Shown: positions 45,901 through 56,974, numbered from the stretch's first letter. The stretch: DNA of 64,000 nucleotides from Ophiobolus disseminans (GCA_010093685.1 MU006229.1:775271-839270), one strand, 5' to 3'. Notes: generated from the sequence alone by a model not told the origin. A program made the numbers and translations.

Positions 45901-46097
45901 AAGACAATCTGAGGTTCCTCCTGCTGTTTTCTCTTCACTTCACCAAGCCAACTCATCAGCTCAAGTCCTTTGACCCTTCGGTCTGTCCATTCGTTGTTAC
46001 CAACTAATACTATCATTAATTAATTCACACCTCGCCAACTACCCAACCACCACCACCCTTCCACCTCAACCAACTTCAAATACCCCAATCAGCCAAA
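42933..46097. other. Long intergenic region with weak ORFs only
   Basis: Three kilobases of balanced composition. Overlapping small ORFs occur on both strands (for example 44092-44562 minus, 44734-45027 plus) without domains or signal peptides. The best candidate is the minus-strand frame 43463-43828, listed separately. The last 200 bp before 46098 are CT-rich (CTCTTCACTTCACC, CCACCACCACCC), as in strongly expressed fungal promoters and leaders. Confidence 0.5.
43463..43828 (-). pseudogene. Possible small gene with one in-frame stop
   Basis: From an ATG at 43828 the frame reads MKLEMVSYQMRIVEYTAHAW and continues to a TAG at 43724-43726. It then goes on through TGRAMIEAPEPLRMAAHH and CTHPYCSYDHSPKH to a stop at 43463-43465. 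The composition looks protein-like and the TAG could be a mutated TGG. No family is recognised, the short CXXXCXXXH-like motif may be chance, and no neighbour supports it. Confidence 0.3.
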
Positions 46098-46836
46098 ATG
46101 CGTTACACCATTGCCGTCGCTGCCTTCGCTGGCCTCGTTGCCGCCGTTCCCCAAGGCTACTACGCCGAGGCCCCGGCTTCGTCGTCTGCCCCCGCCTACC
46201 CTGAGTACCCGGCCTACCCAGTCGTCTCTGCTTCCAGCAAGGCTCCTGAGTACCCATCGTACCCAGTGACCTCCAAGACCCCTGAGTACCCGGTCTCTTC
46301 TCCCCCGGCCAAGCCTTCCTCCAAGGCCCCGGAGTACCCCGTGTACACCCCGGCTTCCTCGGTCGTCAAGCCTTCCTCCAAGGCTCCCGAGCACCCAGTC
46401 TACCCAGCTTCCAGCAAGGTTCCTGAGTACCCGGCTTCCAAGCCCAGCGTCCCTGCCTCCTCTGCCACCCCTGTCAAGCCTTCTTCCAAGAAGCCCGAGG
46501 AGTCTTGCGCTAGCTCCACCACCATCACCGTCACCGTCCCTTACCCCACCGGTACCCCCGTTGTCCCAGGTGGCCCCAAGCCTTCCGGCCCTGCTGGCAA
46601 GCCTTCCGGCACCGCTCCTTACCCCATCCCCTCCGGCACTGCTCCCGGCAAGCCAGTCCTTCCCACCGGTACCGGGTAAGTTCACTCTTCGATGCTCATC
46701 TTGCAACACATACTAACAATCGTGCAGCTCGTACAACAAGCCTTCCACTCCTGCTCAGTTCACTGGTGCTGCCTCTTCGCTCAACGCCGCTGGCTTCGTT
46801 GCCGGTGTTGGTGCTTTCGCTGCTTTCTTCTTGTAA
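46098..46836 (+). CDS. GPI-anchored Pro/Ser/Tyr-rich cell-wall protein
   Basis: Two exons (46098-46675 and 46728-46836) give 228 aa. The intron (46676-46727, 52 bp) has donor GTAAGT, branch point ACTAAC and acceptor GCAG, and joins GG|C. Residues 1-16 (MRYTIAVAAFAGLVAA) form a signal peptide followed by VPQ. The body is tandem PEYP/SSKAPEYP-type repeats of about 12-15 residues (about ten), then a Thr-rich TTITVTVPYPTGTP segment. Exon 2 encodes the tail: YNKPSTPAQFTGAASSLNAA then GFVAGVGAFAAFFL, a small-residue omega region plus hydrophobic end, i.e. a GPI-attachment signal. Without splicing the tail is lost, which supports the intron. A CT-rich leader suggests high expression. Likely an extracellular, wall-linked structural or adhesive protein; a closer role is unknown. 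Confidence 0.9.
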
Positions 46837-47798
46837 ATGTCAATTCTCAATTGAGCTTGTCTTCTGGTAGGCTATGACTTTACATGATGCATTGCAAAAG
46901 GATCGGCTCGTTATATTCACGTAGATATCCTTGGTGTCGCTCGGGGGTAATTGTAATTAGTTGGTGGAAGATGTAGGAGAATTGGAGAACTTGAAAACCT
47001 GAACGTTGCCTCATTGCTTGTGACGTCTGCATCATGTCTTCGTGATTGGGCGAACCATTCAACCATTGACTGCACGCGATCACGTTGTGGAGCTCATCAT
47101 CGGAAACTTACTTCAGGATGTTTGACTATCAACCTTCACCGCCGCACTTCTGCTCTCAGTACAACACCCATCCTCCGGTGTCTCACAACCCACTTAGCCG
47201 ACGTCAAAGTAAACTCGTCGTACCCGCCCTTACCTCACCAACGTTGCGGTGGGAAATGATTCCGTACGACCATCTGACACGCGTACCACCCACCCACCAA
47301 ACGGGACCCACAACTCTAATCACACCTCACTTTCATCTTATCTCATGTCGCATGGCGATGCGATGGAGATTTGCGTTGCAGGAGAGGCAAATTGGATGCG
47401 CGCATCCAGTTACTGGTGGCGATGTGTGCGCTGCCAGCTGTGGGATGCAACCTTGATACCGGTATCTAGGCGATGTGGGATCTAGCGACGTCGGCGCACA
47501 GCAGTACCACGACATGGTGCAGATGTTGTGTTAGTGGCGCCTTGCGTGTTGATGCGCTGGTGCTGTCGTGTCTTGATTGCACATGGGAGGCGTGATGCTT
47601 GTCGATGGTATCGTGGTGAGGGTTTGGATGTAAGGAGGTGTTTGGCGTGTTTTGTGCGTGGGTTTTGGGCTGGTGGATGAGTTGTAGAAGAGATGGCGTG
47701 ATGGAGCGATGGCGTGCACTTCACGTCTTAACCGAATAGCCTTTGGTTGCAATGGAATAAGGTATCTAATAGCATCTTCACTGTATCGCCTTTCCAAA
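46837..47798. other. Intergenic between convergent genes
   Basis: 3' flanks of the GPI-protein gene (plus strand) and of the glycohydrolase gene (minus strand). Only short overlapping ORFs, none with recognisable features. Confidence 0.6.
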
Positions 47799-48803
47799 TT
47801 ATTCACTCTCCTTCTGTAGCTTCAGAATCCTCATCGCAACGTCCTCAAACTCCGTCCTGAACTGCAATTTCCCCAACCACCGCTCAGGAATCTTCTCAAT
47901 CCCATCCCTCGCACCAAGCAAGCCCCCAGCAATGGTCCCGTTCGTATCACTGTCTCCTCCAATGCGCACCACATCCACCAACACGTCTTCGAATGATCGC
48001 ATGTCGAGCACTGCGGCGATGGCCAGTTTCAGACTGTTGAGTACATAGCCAGATACGCTGACCGTCGTACCCTTCGGGCCTTCGCGAGCGATCTTTGCTA
48101 AAGGTATAGTCTCGCCCTCCGTGATGGCATCTGTGACCTCTGCGCATTTCAGATCGTGTGCGACGCCTTTGCCAATCTGCACTGCTTCCAATGGCGTCTT
48201 GCCATCAACAAGAGCAGCGACGATCTCGTTGTACGCTGCACACGCGATGGTGCATCGTGGATCGTTGTGCGTGAACGCGCTGATAGCTATTGATTCTTCC
48301 TGTCGTCTCTCGGGCGACGCAAAAAGCCCACTCGGTATACAGCGCATCAGACTCCCGTTTCCCGCGCTCCCGTTCCCCACGCCAGATTTCGCTGGATCTC
48401 TTGTCTTCCTGAACTGCTGTAAGCCTATCCTCGTCGTACTGCCAATATCAATTGGCCGCGAGCCTTTCTTGCGACCGGGCCAATTTCCTTCGTTCCATTT
48501 AAGCGCGTGCTCGGCTGCTGCTTTGGCAATGTTGAAGTCCTGTGCGCTTCCGGTTTGTTTGAATTCTTCGTAGTCGAGGTAGCTGAGCAGGACTGCGCGT
48601 GTGAGATCGGTGTCGTCTGTGGCATGGCCGGCGGGCCATTTGAGTGTGCCGCCACCGATGATTTCTCGTAGACCGGTGGGGTATTGTCGGATCATCTGGG
48701 ACCAGGGCTTGAATTCGAAAGTGGCGCCTAGGGAGTCGCCGCAGTGGACGCCCATGAGAGCTCCTCGCACTCTTGAGGCGCGGTGGTCGTTTGGTGTACC
48801 CAT
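47799..48803 (-). CDS. ADP-ribosylglycohydrolase family protein
   Basis: An intact single-exon ORF of 334 aa, the usual length for the ADP-ribosylglycohydrolase (ARH/DraG) fold. This family removes ADP-ribose from proteins or hydrolyses ADP-ribosyl compounds with two Mg ions. Visible motifs: RGALMGVHCGDSLGATFEF (N-terminal), ATDDTDLTRA (residues 61-70; Asp pair and Thr bind metal; most members have TDDTxM), GNGSLMR in the middle, and IGGDSDTNGTIAGGLLGA near 281-298 (second metal site, usual GGDTDTNA; here Ser and Gly variants). All acidic metal ligands are kept, so activity is plausible. No signal peptide, so probably cytosolic. Substrate cannot be told from sequence. It faces the GPI-protein gene tail to tail. 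Confidence 0.9.
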   Translation of the reverse strand: MGTPNDHRASRVRGALMGVHCGDSLGATFEFKPWSQMIRQYPTGLREIIGGGTLKWPAGHATDDTDLTRAVLLSYLDYEEFKQTGSAQDFNIAKAAAEHALKWNEGNWPGRKKGSRPIDIGSTTRIGLQQFRKTRDPAKSGVGNGSAGNGSLMRCIPSGLFASPERRQEESIAISAFTHNDPRCTIACAAYNEIVAALVDGKTPLEAVQIGKGVAHDLKCAEVTDAITEGETIPLAKIAREGPKGTTVSVSGYVLNSLKLAIAAVLDMRSFEDVLVDVVRIGGDSDTNGTIAGGLLGARDGIEKIPERWLGKLQFRTEFEDVAMRILKLQKESE

Positions 48804-50026
48804 TGATTGTTCTTAGATGGTTGATTGCAGAGTGTACACGGAACTTGGGATTCTCTGATTCGAGATATATTCACAGTGAGGAGAAGCTGGTACTTCGAAG
48901 AACGTATTTAATGATGTAAACATTTACGTTGAAGTATGTACACACGGTGCTTGTGGTGATACTGCACTGCCACAGCGGCTGAAGGCTAAAAGTGGTTGCC
49001 TAGATTCGTCGCCTGACAGTACTGGACAAGGTATGATGAAAATGAAATAAGAGATGTACTGGTACGGTAGGAAACCCGCTTGACCACCTTAAGCGCATGG
49101 AACTTGCCGGATGTTCTTAGAGTCCCGAATGTATTGCTTCACTCGTTGTTCTGCTTCGCTCCGCAATAATATACGGACCCTTTCCGCCATTGTGTGTGCG
49201 TATAGCGACGGCGACCGTTCAGTAACAGGCACTCCGCTTACAGAAGCCTAGACTCGCACCTCAGTGTTCTATATTATGCATATATGTATACGTTGCGATG
49301 TGCTCAAGAAGGACAAGGACGTAGTGAGTCGGACTAGGGATCAACGGCGGGTCTGGGGAGGTGCAGAGCAGCGCGAATGTTTATCTCTGTTCGCGTTAGC
49401 TATAGTCGTGCATTACGCTGCGTCTCGAAGCGCACGACAGCTTTACTAAAAGCTAATCGCGGTTGCGGTTTTGATGCTGGGTGCGCTTGTTAACACGAGC
49501 TCCACGCCAGTGCCTTCAAGCCGAGCTCCTATTATAGATCGCTTGGCAAAGGCCACACAGCCACGCATCTACGCAGCCACAGACCCAATTTGTTTCAGCA
49601 GCAATACGTTAATTACCGCTCTGCCGCTTTAAACCAGGTGTGCGGGGCTTCCTTGTCTGGCACACCTAGCACGCAGACTTAGAATTAGCACAGAAGCACG
49701 ACAACCTCTCAAGCTTAAGGGCAGTGCTTGGGATAGAATAAAAATATAATAATTAAGCTGTATGTTGACAGACTTTTGACTAAATGCATAAACTTCTAAC
49801 GCACCTACTGCTAGCTAAAGTAAGGCGGTCGCATAACGGTAATGCTAAATTGTTGAATTGTACTGTAAGCAGACCCTATTTCTAAAAGACACTAGGAGAG
49901 AATAGATTTAGTAATTTAAGACTACTAACCCAAGAGTCTGCATGCCTCTAGCCCGTTGTTGCGTTTGTTGTGTTGGGCAGTGTCTGTGGCGTCCCGCCAC
50001 TCAGGGTGTCCCGTTACGCAGGGGTA
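48804..50026. other. Intergenic, becoming AT-rich toward the transposon
   Basis: Up to about 49450 it is the upstream flank of the glycohydrolase gene. 49450-49990 is AT-rich with many TAG/TAA triplets, suggesting degraded repeat DNA. A 61-codon ORF at 49264-49449 has no recognisable feature. Confidence 0.5.
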
Positions 50027-52136
50027 CCGAGGTGGACGGCGTAACGCGCCACTTTCCTCACCAGAACAGCAGGCAAAAATGAGGCTATAGAGCCACGTAC
50101 AACAGCTATTACTGCGATAATTTTTAGTCTTGAGTTTTATAGGCCTCTCTCTATATATATAGCTATCTATATTTAGCTGGGAGCTTGATCGCTCGGCCGT
50201 GTCGTGACTGAGATGGCTCTTGGCCTGCTGCAGCACCTGAGGCCTCTCCACTACCCTGAGGCTCTGCAACAACTCTATTTATTTGAGTAGCCTTTGTAGC
50301 AGCCTTAGGCCTCATCTTGTTGCCCTTTTGAGTTGCTTTAAGAGCGTTTTGAAGTCGTTGTTGAGTTCTACGAGCAGCTGCTCTGGAGGCCTTTTCTGCA
50401 GCCTTCTTAGCCTTCTCCTTCTCCCTTACTATCCTAGCCTCAGCCCTTGCCTCGCGCCTTGCCTGAGTAGCCTGGGCCTTGACCTGCCTCCTCTCCTTAC
50501 GTAGCCTAGCTGCCTCTGCTTTTTGGAGCTGTTGCTGCTCTTCCTCAGCCTCTCGTTGTTGCAGGAGATCACGTGCTCTGTTCACCCTGCCTGGAGACCA
50601 GATAACAGCTCCACCATGGTACTCCTCAGGTTCTCCTAGAGGCAGCGGCTTGCCTCGCTTCCTGCGCAGTCTTTCGTGTATTAAGGCCTCCTTAAGACCA
50701 TGAGCCTCCTGCTCAAGCAGCGTTTTCTGAACAGAGATTGAATGGAAGGCCTTGCTCAGCTTTTGAGCTCGTGGATCACCTCTATTCTTGACTACCTGCT
50801 GCAATAGGCCCTCAGTTTCCTTCCAATTGGAGGCGCTTAAGGCTGATGAGTCGCTATCGCTTGAGCTACCTTGTGTAGGCTGGCTAGTATAGAATCTCTT
50901 GAGTATCACCTCAGGATTGAGAGGTGAGATGCCAGTCGCCTCAAACGCCTTGAGTATAGTCTCCTCCTTGAATGAGGCCTCCCAGGCAGCTATGAACATT
51001 GGATAGAAGTCTCTCTTGCTCATAGAAGTGAGCCCTTGGCACCTCTCCATGAAGGCTGCTACCTGGCCTGAGTAGGCAGATGAGAGAGGCTTGAACATCA
51101 CCACATCAAGCGGCTGAAGCGTGTGGGTTGAATGAGGTGGATAGATCATGAGGAGGATCCTGTTCTGATTGCAGTACTCAATAAAATCCATTGTGAGGTG
51201 GGAGCCATGGCCATCAAGGATGAGGAGACGACAAGATCGGCCTGCCTTAGCCTTAGTAGAGGGATCAAACACCTGCTTTAGCCAGGCTAGGCCTATATCA
51301 TTGTTTGTCCAGCCTGAAGGTGATGAGGCAAAGAAGGCTCTGCTGTCCTCAGGCTCGAGGCCTTGCAGCCAGGTGTCCTGGAGGGTGCCTGAGCCTGATT
51401 GGTATATGAGAGTAGGCCTAAGGGCAGTTCCATCAGCGCAGATGCAGGCCAGGACGGTCATCCACTCTCGAGAGCCATCCTGGAGGTAAGCCTGAAGCTT
51501 CCCCTCCTCATATAGCCTTCTGCTGAACACCCTTTTTGACCCAGTAACTATCCCAAGGAGGAAGCCTTTCTCATCCATATTGTATGTGTGGCAAGGCTCA
51601 ACATTGTATTAGCTGCTCTTATTGGCTAGAAGCTCAAAGTAGAGGGTGTACTTTGAGCCTGAGTCAGCCTGGTGGCGTGAGCGATCAATTGCAGTAGCCC
51701 AGCGTGAGATGAGATGGACGTCGTAGCGCTGAACAAAGTGATCAACCCAGTGTACGCCTAGCTCTCTTTTGGCTATCTGCGAGGCAAAGCGTCTTATCAT
51801 AGGCTTTGAGGGAGGTAGGCCTTGCTTTGTGAGGCGCTCTATATAGCGTACAAGCTCCTGCTCTTGGTATGGGTGGAGAGCCTGCTGGGTTTGCGCCTTC
51901 TTGAGTTTTGAGGTAGATGCGCCTTGGTGTCTTCGGGTCAACGTAGAGCGCACTACACCATATTTAGCAGCAATCTTTCTATACGAGAAATCTTCTCCTG
52001 GTTCTAGCGATTCTATTTCTGCTAGTGCGTCCTCAATAGGGCTCATACTGATAGCGTTATGTAGTGTTGAAGTTTAGGTGCTGCACAGGTGGGGTGGCGC
52101 GTTACGCCGTCCGGCGCGTTACGCCGTCCACCTCGG
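50027..52136 (-). mobile_element. Fot1/pogo-type DNA transposon, nearly intact
   Basis: 2110 bp bounded by TA (50025-50026 and 52137-52138). Terminal inverted repeats start CCGAGGTGGACGGCGTAACG. The inner 17 bp (GGACGGCGTAACGCGCC) occurs once at the left end (50034-50050) but twice in tandem at the right end (52096-52112, 52113-52129, reverse complement). It contains one transposase gene with a single stop. The TA duplication and the pogo-type DDE gene place it in the Fot1/pogo group of Tc1/mariner. Confidence 0.9.
50163..52046 (-). pseudogene. Fot1/pogo transposase (psq-HTH, CENP-B HTH, DDE) with one TAA
   Basis: A 627-codon frame with one stop, TAA at 51609-51611, between ELLANKSS and YNVEPCHTYNMDEKGF. 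TAA is one C-to-T step from CAA in CpA context. N-terminal psq-type HTH: EDFSYRKIAAKYGVVRSTL. CENP-B HTH: LHPYQEQELVRYIERLTKQG to LGVHWVDHFVQRYDVHL. DDE-1 catalytic core: NMDEKGFLLG (Asp 1), LLILDGHGSHLTMDF (Asp 2) and HTLQPLDVVMFKPL (Asp 3). The long basic C-terminus is Ala/Arg/Lys-rich coiled coil (about 400-560) ending RAIKLPAKYR. Without the stop it would look functional; a restart at the Met at 51578 would make a 471-aa DDE protein lacking the DNA-binding domain. Confidence 0.9.
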
Positions 52137-52138
52137 TA

Positions 52139-53047
52139 GACGTTAACGAAGTAAGAGGCGTTTCCTATCTGTGTACTTACGCGTCACTACGCTGCAAAGA
52201 TGTGAATAATACAATGACATCGTCAATTAGGTTAATCGTAGTAGGGATGGTCTTGTTAACCACGCAAAACGTAATCGTGCGATTGTAGAAATGCGCTAGC
52301 TACATATGGCGTGCCTCGGCTCCACACCTTCGTCTCAACCGGCACGAGTTCTCAATGGCTTTGTGTCCACCATCGTCGCCACAAGCTACCAGCACAAGGC
52401 GCACATCGCTTTGAGCTCATTCGAAAGAATTGGCTTTGTTCATCTTCTGCCAAGGCATTGTCTCGCAACCTAACGACTCGATGGCGAGCTCCTTGCCACC
52501 TGCATCCCGGGGCCTTCAACGTCCATCGAGACGCCGAGTTCTCTACTTTGCAATGTAGCTACCTGGCGCAATCATAGCAGGTCTTTCCTAGGGTCCTACC
52601 GTGTCAGGCGCACCGGGATCCTGTACACGTTACGGGTCATAGATGTGCTTTGTCGATCGAGCAGGAGAACTATTCACAGGTTGACACCAGTCAGGTCCCA
52701 GGCCTTGCATCGAATCAAGTATTCCGCGTTCTGTATGATGATTGTAATTACGAAGCCTGGGGAGATTTGACTTGAAAAGATCGCGCCTTTGGACCTTTTA
52801 AAACAATACTAAGCACAACAAAGTCGGCCTAAACAATAGTAAGAGCAACAATATCAAGCACGACCATCAAAGACCACATGATCATGGCTTGCTGAAAAAA
52901 TAGTTCAATGAAGCAGAGGCAGCGTAATAAAGAGCAAAAGATTCGGCTTCCACTAATTACGCTACACGGTCAACCTTCGTGCGTACTACTTAGGTACCTT
53001 TCGTCTCCAGTTTCTGAGGCTTACACTCTTTCCACTCATTCAACCCG
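52139..53047. other. Intergenic, no supported gene
   Basis: Right flank of the transposon and upstream region of the secreted-protein gene. An 88-codon ORF (52311-52577) lacks recognisable features. The last 60 bp (CTTACACTCTTTCCACTCATT) are pyrimidine-rich, as in fungal leaders. Confidence 0.5.
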
Positions 53048-53791
53048 GTGCTCATAATGAGACTATTTGTTATCTTCGCTGCCCTGGTGGTATTGGCAGT
53101 TGCCAAGGAAGGACCGTTTTCCTTTACGAGCCTGACGCATTCTTACGGTACCGAGTTGGATGTCTTCGCCTACGTTTACCACAAACTCACCTGTGCAACA
53201 AATGCTGTCATGAAAACAGGAGAGCTTGTGGAAGGCGGCGTTGGTGCCAATTACATACTTCCTATCAGCCAGAGAAAACCCGACGAAAAGATGCAAGCCA
53301 CCGACTGAGCAATAATTACTCCCCACGACAGATGTGCAGTGTTCAACATTCCGTTGGAAGCCAAGAAAACAGGCGGCAAGCATTGCAGCCTGATCTTGGC
53401 TTTAGCGTCATCTGCTCAACTGCAGATCGATAACCTCTGCACCTACTTGGGCGGCGGCCATTTTAAATTCTGGGTCCATCCTTTCAACGCGGGCGCCAAG
53501 GAAGGAGAGACGACATGGAACAACCCGCCTGGCGGAGAAAGATATGGGATGCGTTTTAACCTCACTCCGAAGAGTCTGAAAGAGGGATTCAGTTACGGAA
53601 TCGGCACCAGCTCCTGCGGCGTCGAGAAAGATTTTGACAATTACATTCTGGCGGTGACGATATGTTCGTCGGACACTACCTACAAGTTTCCACAAAATAC
53701 CGATCGGTGTCCGCTTGGCTTTTATGTCATCATGACAGACGAACCGCCCAATTTAAAGAATAGAATCAGTGTCCATGATTACGAAATATGA
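53048..53791 (+). pseudogene. Secreted protein gene interrupted by one TGA
   Basis: Both halves are in the same frame. The N-terminal half starts MLIMRLFVIFAALVVLAVA (signal peptide; the second Met, MRLFVIF, may be the real start), followed by KEGPFSFTSLTHSYGTELD. A TGA at 53306-53308 follows MQATD, then AIITPHDRCAVFNI continues for 161 codons to NRISVHDYEI. Read through it would be about 246 aa, with six to seven Cys in the mature part. No family is recognised; the C-terminal half looks like a compact beta-rich extracellular domain. No good intron covers the TGA: acceptors such as CGACAG at 53330 exist but no GTAAGT/GTATGT-like donor lies upstream. Most likely a recent nonsense mutation or a sequencing error. 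Confidence 0.65.
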
Positions 53792-55006
53792 CGTCTTCTT
53801 TTGAATTGAGTTATAGCGTTTTTCTTGTGGTTTTGCTTGCTTTTCAGGTAGGGTAACTTCGAATCTCTGAACGGTTCAAAGATTAGGGTATGTATTGTCG
53901 CTAGGACTTAGATTACGAAGAACTTGAACATATGGCCGTTGGTCTTCTCATTTCTTGATCAACGAAAACTTCAGTCGTGTCACCATTTGCGTAGTTGCAG
54001 AGCTATCAAATTTTTCGGGCTTGTTGTTTCCACTATAAGGTTGTCAAGGTACGGTAATTAACCAGCAAGGGCTGGTGCGTACTCAGATGCGCCAGTAGCC
54101 GAGGCGCGTCGCGTCGCCAGTGATTTTCCTCGCCTCTTCTTCCGTTCCACATCCTGCAACCTTCTCTTTGCGAGTGAGATAGCAATCTTCATAACCGCAA
54201 TCGTTTACTTGGAGACTGCCTTTAAAGATGTTACACCCCCGCAGCTGTACTTCCTTAATTTATCTTCTCCTTCATCCGGGCCACGGGCTGCCGCACATGC
54301 TAACGTTCGACAAACAACACGTCGCACCAACCTGAAAAGCTGGCTTTACCAGAGGCAGTAATGCTCCCATCGGAGCGCTGCCGCTCTGTCCCCAGCAAGA
54401 ACAAACCACGTTCACTATGGGAGTTGCAACAGCCGGATGCGCATGCTGCTCATTGACCCCGCGGGGAATAGATCCATTCGCATCTCTAGAGCGCGGGACA
54501 TATCAGCATGCCATGTCTATAGAGAAGGTGGTCTATAGGCATGGTGTTGCGCGGACGCTGGGGCCAGTTTATGCAACAATGGAGCAGTAGAGGGATGGAA
54601 GCGAGAATCGCACGTGGTAAGTATTGAACGTTCACCTCAACCGATGTCGCTGGGTGTTCTTCCGCTAAGTATTTGGTTTGAGTGCTATTCCAATCCTGTA
54701 CTGCTGTCTGCGATCCCTTCTCCCATCCTATATCATTTCTGAATCACAGATGCGTACTTTGAGCATTCTGTAAGCGCACAGGTCACGCCTTTCGCAAACG
54801 TCATTTCCCTGCTTTTTCCCTTTCACTGTTTTGATTTGGTACTGACCTTACCCCTTTGGACGATGTCAACACACTTTTGTTGGGTCGCAACGTGGCTGTC
54901 GTGCAAATTTTGTTACTTATGTGCAACCGTGCGTCCGAACTTTACTGAATACCCACAAACGTTTAGTTCGCCTGCAACCACTCAGCGACATACTACTTCA
55001 CTCTGG
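53792..55006. other. Intergenic, no supported gene
   Basis: Balanced to slightly AT-rich sequence without convincing ORFs, repeats or RNA genes. The right end is the upstream region of the gene starting at 55007. Confidence 0.5.
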
Positions 55007-55673
55007 ATGGCGTCTAAGAAGCGGAAGGTTGACAATGCCAGCGGGCAAACGGTGCGTTCCACGATGCTGGCAATCGCGCCAGAACTTATAGCAATAGCCT
55101 CGCGTGCAGCAAACCACCACACCAGCTCGTCCGAGCCTCGAGTCACGTAGTCAGCTATATTCGAGCTCCGCCAACGTATATGGGCTACCAAATTCATACC
55201 AACACTGGAACATCGTAGACGACACGACGTTACTAGCAATGGCACGCGCCGACCTTTCCATCGAACAGATGAACACCCACTTCCCGCGATTCACCCTCGC
55301 CGAGCTACAAATCATCCTCTTAGAGTCGCAAATCAGGTTACAGCACACACGACAGCCCGTTGCCAGTCACGGAGGGTTTTCCGCTGGTATGCCCATGAAA
55401 ACGCCATTGAACACGTTGTCTTCACAGCCCCGAAGACCCGTTGCAGAACAACATACCCTAGCGTCATCATCTTCACAACCCAGAAGACCCCCCGCGCAGC
55501 AACACATCCAAGCGTCATCGCCTTCACAGCCAAGAAGACCTGCTGCCCAGCAACATGCGCAGGTCCCGTTCGAAGACTTTCTCGACATGTATGAGGAGGG
55601 CAAGCAAATAAGGAGGGACCGCGGTACACCAGATGGCAACGCTCCAGACTGGACCAAGAAGAGAAACACGTAA
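55007..55673 (+). CDS. Small probable nuclear protein with NLS and SANT-like segment
   Basis: Proposed exons are 55007-55051 and 55110-55673, 202 aa. The 58-bp intron has donor GTGCGT (weak) and acceptor GTGCAG, keeps phase 0 and joins NASGQT to QTTTPARP. Exon 1 supplies the start and MASKKRKVDN, an SV40-like basic nuclear signal. A helical segment HWNIVDDTTLLAMARADLSI followed by EQMNTHFPRFTLAELQIILL resembles a Myb/SANT-type helix bundle. Then three repeats of about 17 residues (SSQPRRPxAxQHxxASS) and a charged C-terminus ending DWTKKRNT. No exact family is recognised. It ends 124 bp before the 3' end of the convergent transporter gene. The exon structure is the weak point: without it the long ORF lacks a good start. 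Confidence 0.6.
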
Positions 55674-55797
55674 GGTAACTCATTCCATTCCAGTGTACCT
55701 AGCCACAAGCTATCGATATTCACGGGGGGTCATGATCAAGCCGCAGTAGGCTAAGTAGTTACTTCTCTCTAGCTACACGGCTTCTCAGTTACTTTCC

Positions 55798-56974
55798 CTA
55801 AACATCTTCTTTTCCTTCTGGTGTTTCCTTTCTCTCACTTCTCCTCACCCACGTGCTCAGATCCCGTGACGCCTTCGTCATTGGGTGGTAGCAATGACCA
55901 TCAATGGCAACCTCATCTTGACCTTGGAGTTGCAGAAACCAGTATAGGACTCCAACAAAGACACCACCGCCCATGATGTTGCCAAGTAGTGCCGGAATTA
56001 CACCCTTCCAGACGTACAGCCCAACAGTGATGTCGGGTGAGCCATGGAAGATTGCGTTGGGTATGAGAAACATGTTAGCAACAACGTGATCTGTAATGAA
56101 TGAGGTCAGTTATGCGGCCAGCTTGTAGAGGGAACAGGCCTTACCGAAGCTGAGCGAGACGAAAGCGAATGTTGGCCACCATATCCCCACAACTTTTGAT
56201 ACATAGTCGCGACCCGAGCACCCCAGGAAGCATGCCAGACACACCAACCAGTTTGCGCCAATACCTCGAAGGAAGATCTGGTACCACTCAGGCGTGACCT
56301 GTTTTTTGTACGCAAAGTGCAATGACTCCTCTCGGTAGAGTTCACCGTCGAACAGTCCACCATCTATCACACCTTGTCAGCTCGGATATAGACAGCCGCT
56401 GCAATGCTTCGAACTTACATCCGACAATCACACAACACACGAACAAGCTTCCGACCAGGTTCCCAACAAAGGTGACACACCAATGCCTCAACATGCGCAG
56501 CACACTCAGCCGCCGATGCAGCATCGCAACGGTCGTGTACATGAAGCTTCCGGTACACAGATCGCTGTTCGTCATTTGCACAATGACCAAGCCGTATGGA
56601 AATACCAGCGCCGCAAACGTGCGGATCAAGCCAGGAGCATTTTCTTGGTACCATGGCGATGTGTTGGTCGAGATGAGCGTTGCGCACGCAAATGCTAGTA
56701 TCATTCCAGCCGAGACAGCGCTGAGGAAGCTCTTGTCGATACGCATGTTGGCTTTCTTGACGCCCATGCGCGACACGATCTCGAGAGACTCGGCGGGAGT
56801 GTAGGCATTATTCGGGGTATGTATGATGTAGGGTGTTTGCTGGTAGGGGATTGATGCAAAAGTCGTGGGCATTACGTTCACGGGAGTTGCAGTGCCGGAC
56901 GAGGGTGTGGAGTGAACGTGGAAAGGTAAGTGGCTCTGATAAGGGAAGAGCTTTGTTGATGGTAACGAGGACAT
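55798..56974 (-). CDS. Formate/nitrite transporter (FNT) family protein
   Basis: Three exons on the minus strand: 56974-56419, 56363-56145 and 56090-55798, 355 aa. Introns of 55 bp (GTAAGT...GATAG, branch GCTGAC) and 54 bp (GTAAGG...TACAG, branch ACTGAC) both keep the frame. The start MSSLPSTKLFPYQ is preferred to the ORF start 78 bp upstream because it follows a typical leader. Residues 1-90 are a cytosolic lead. Membrane segments include FLSAVSAGMILAFACATLIS, FAALVFPYGLVIVQMTNSDL (with CTGSFMYTT), WCVTFVGNLVGSLFVCCVIV, IGANWLVCLACFLGC and a last pair near IPALLGNIMGGGVFVGVLYW. FNT signatures seen: NSDLCTGS, GNLVGSL, GANWLVCLA, HVVANMFLIPNAIF. Such pentameric channels carry formate, nitrite or lactate with protons in the plasma membrane. 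The substrate cannot be read from sequence. Confidence 0.92.

Noticed and set aside
46089..46709. 206-codon Gly/Arg-rich ORF antisense to the GPI protein
   Set aside because: Composition mirrors the Pro/Ser repeats of the spliced sense gene, which has a signal peptide, intron and GPI signal.
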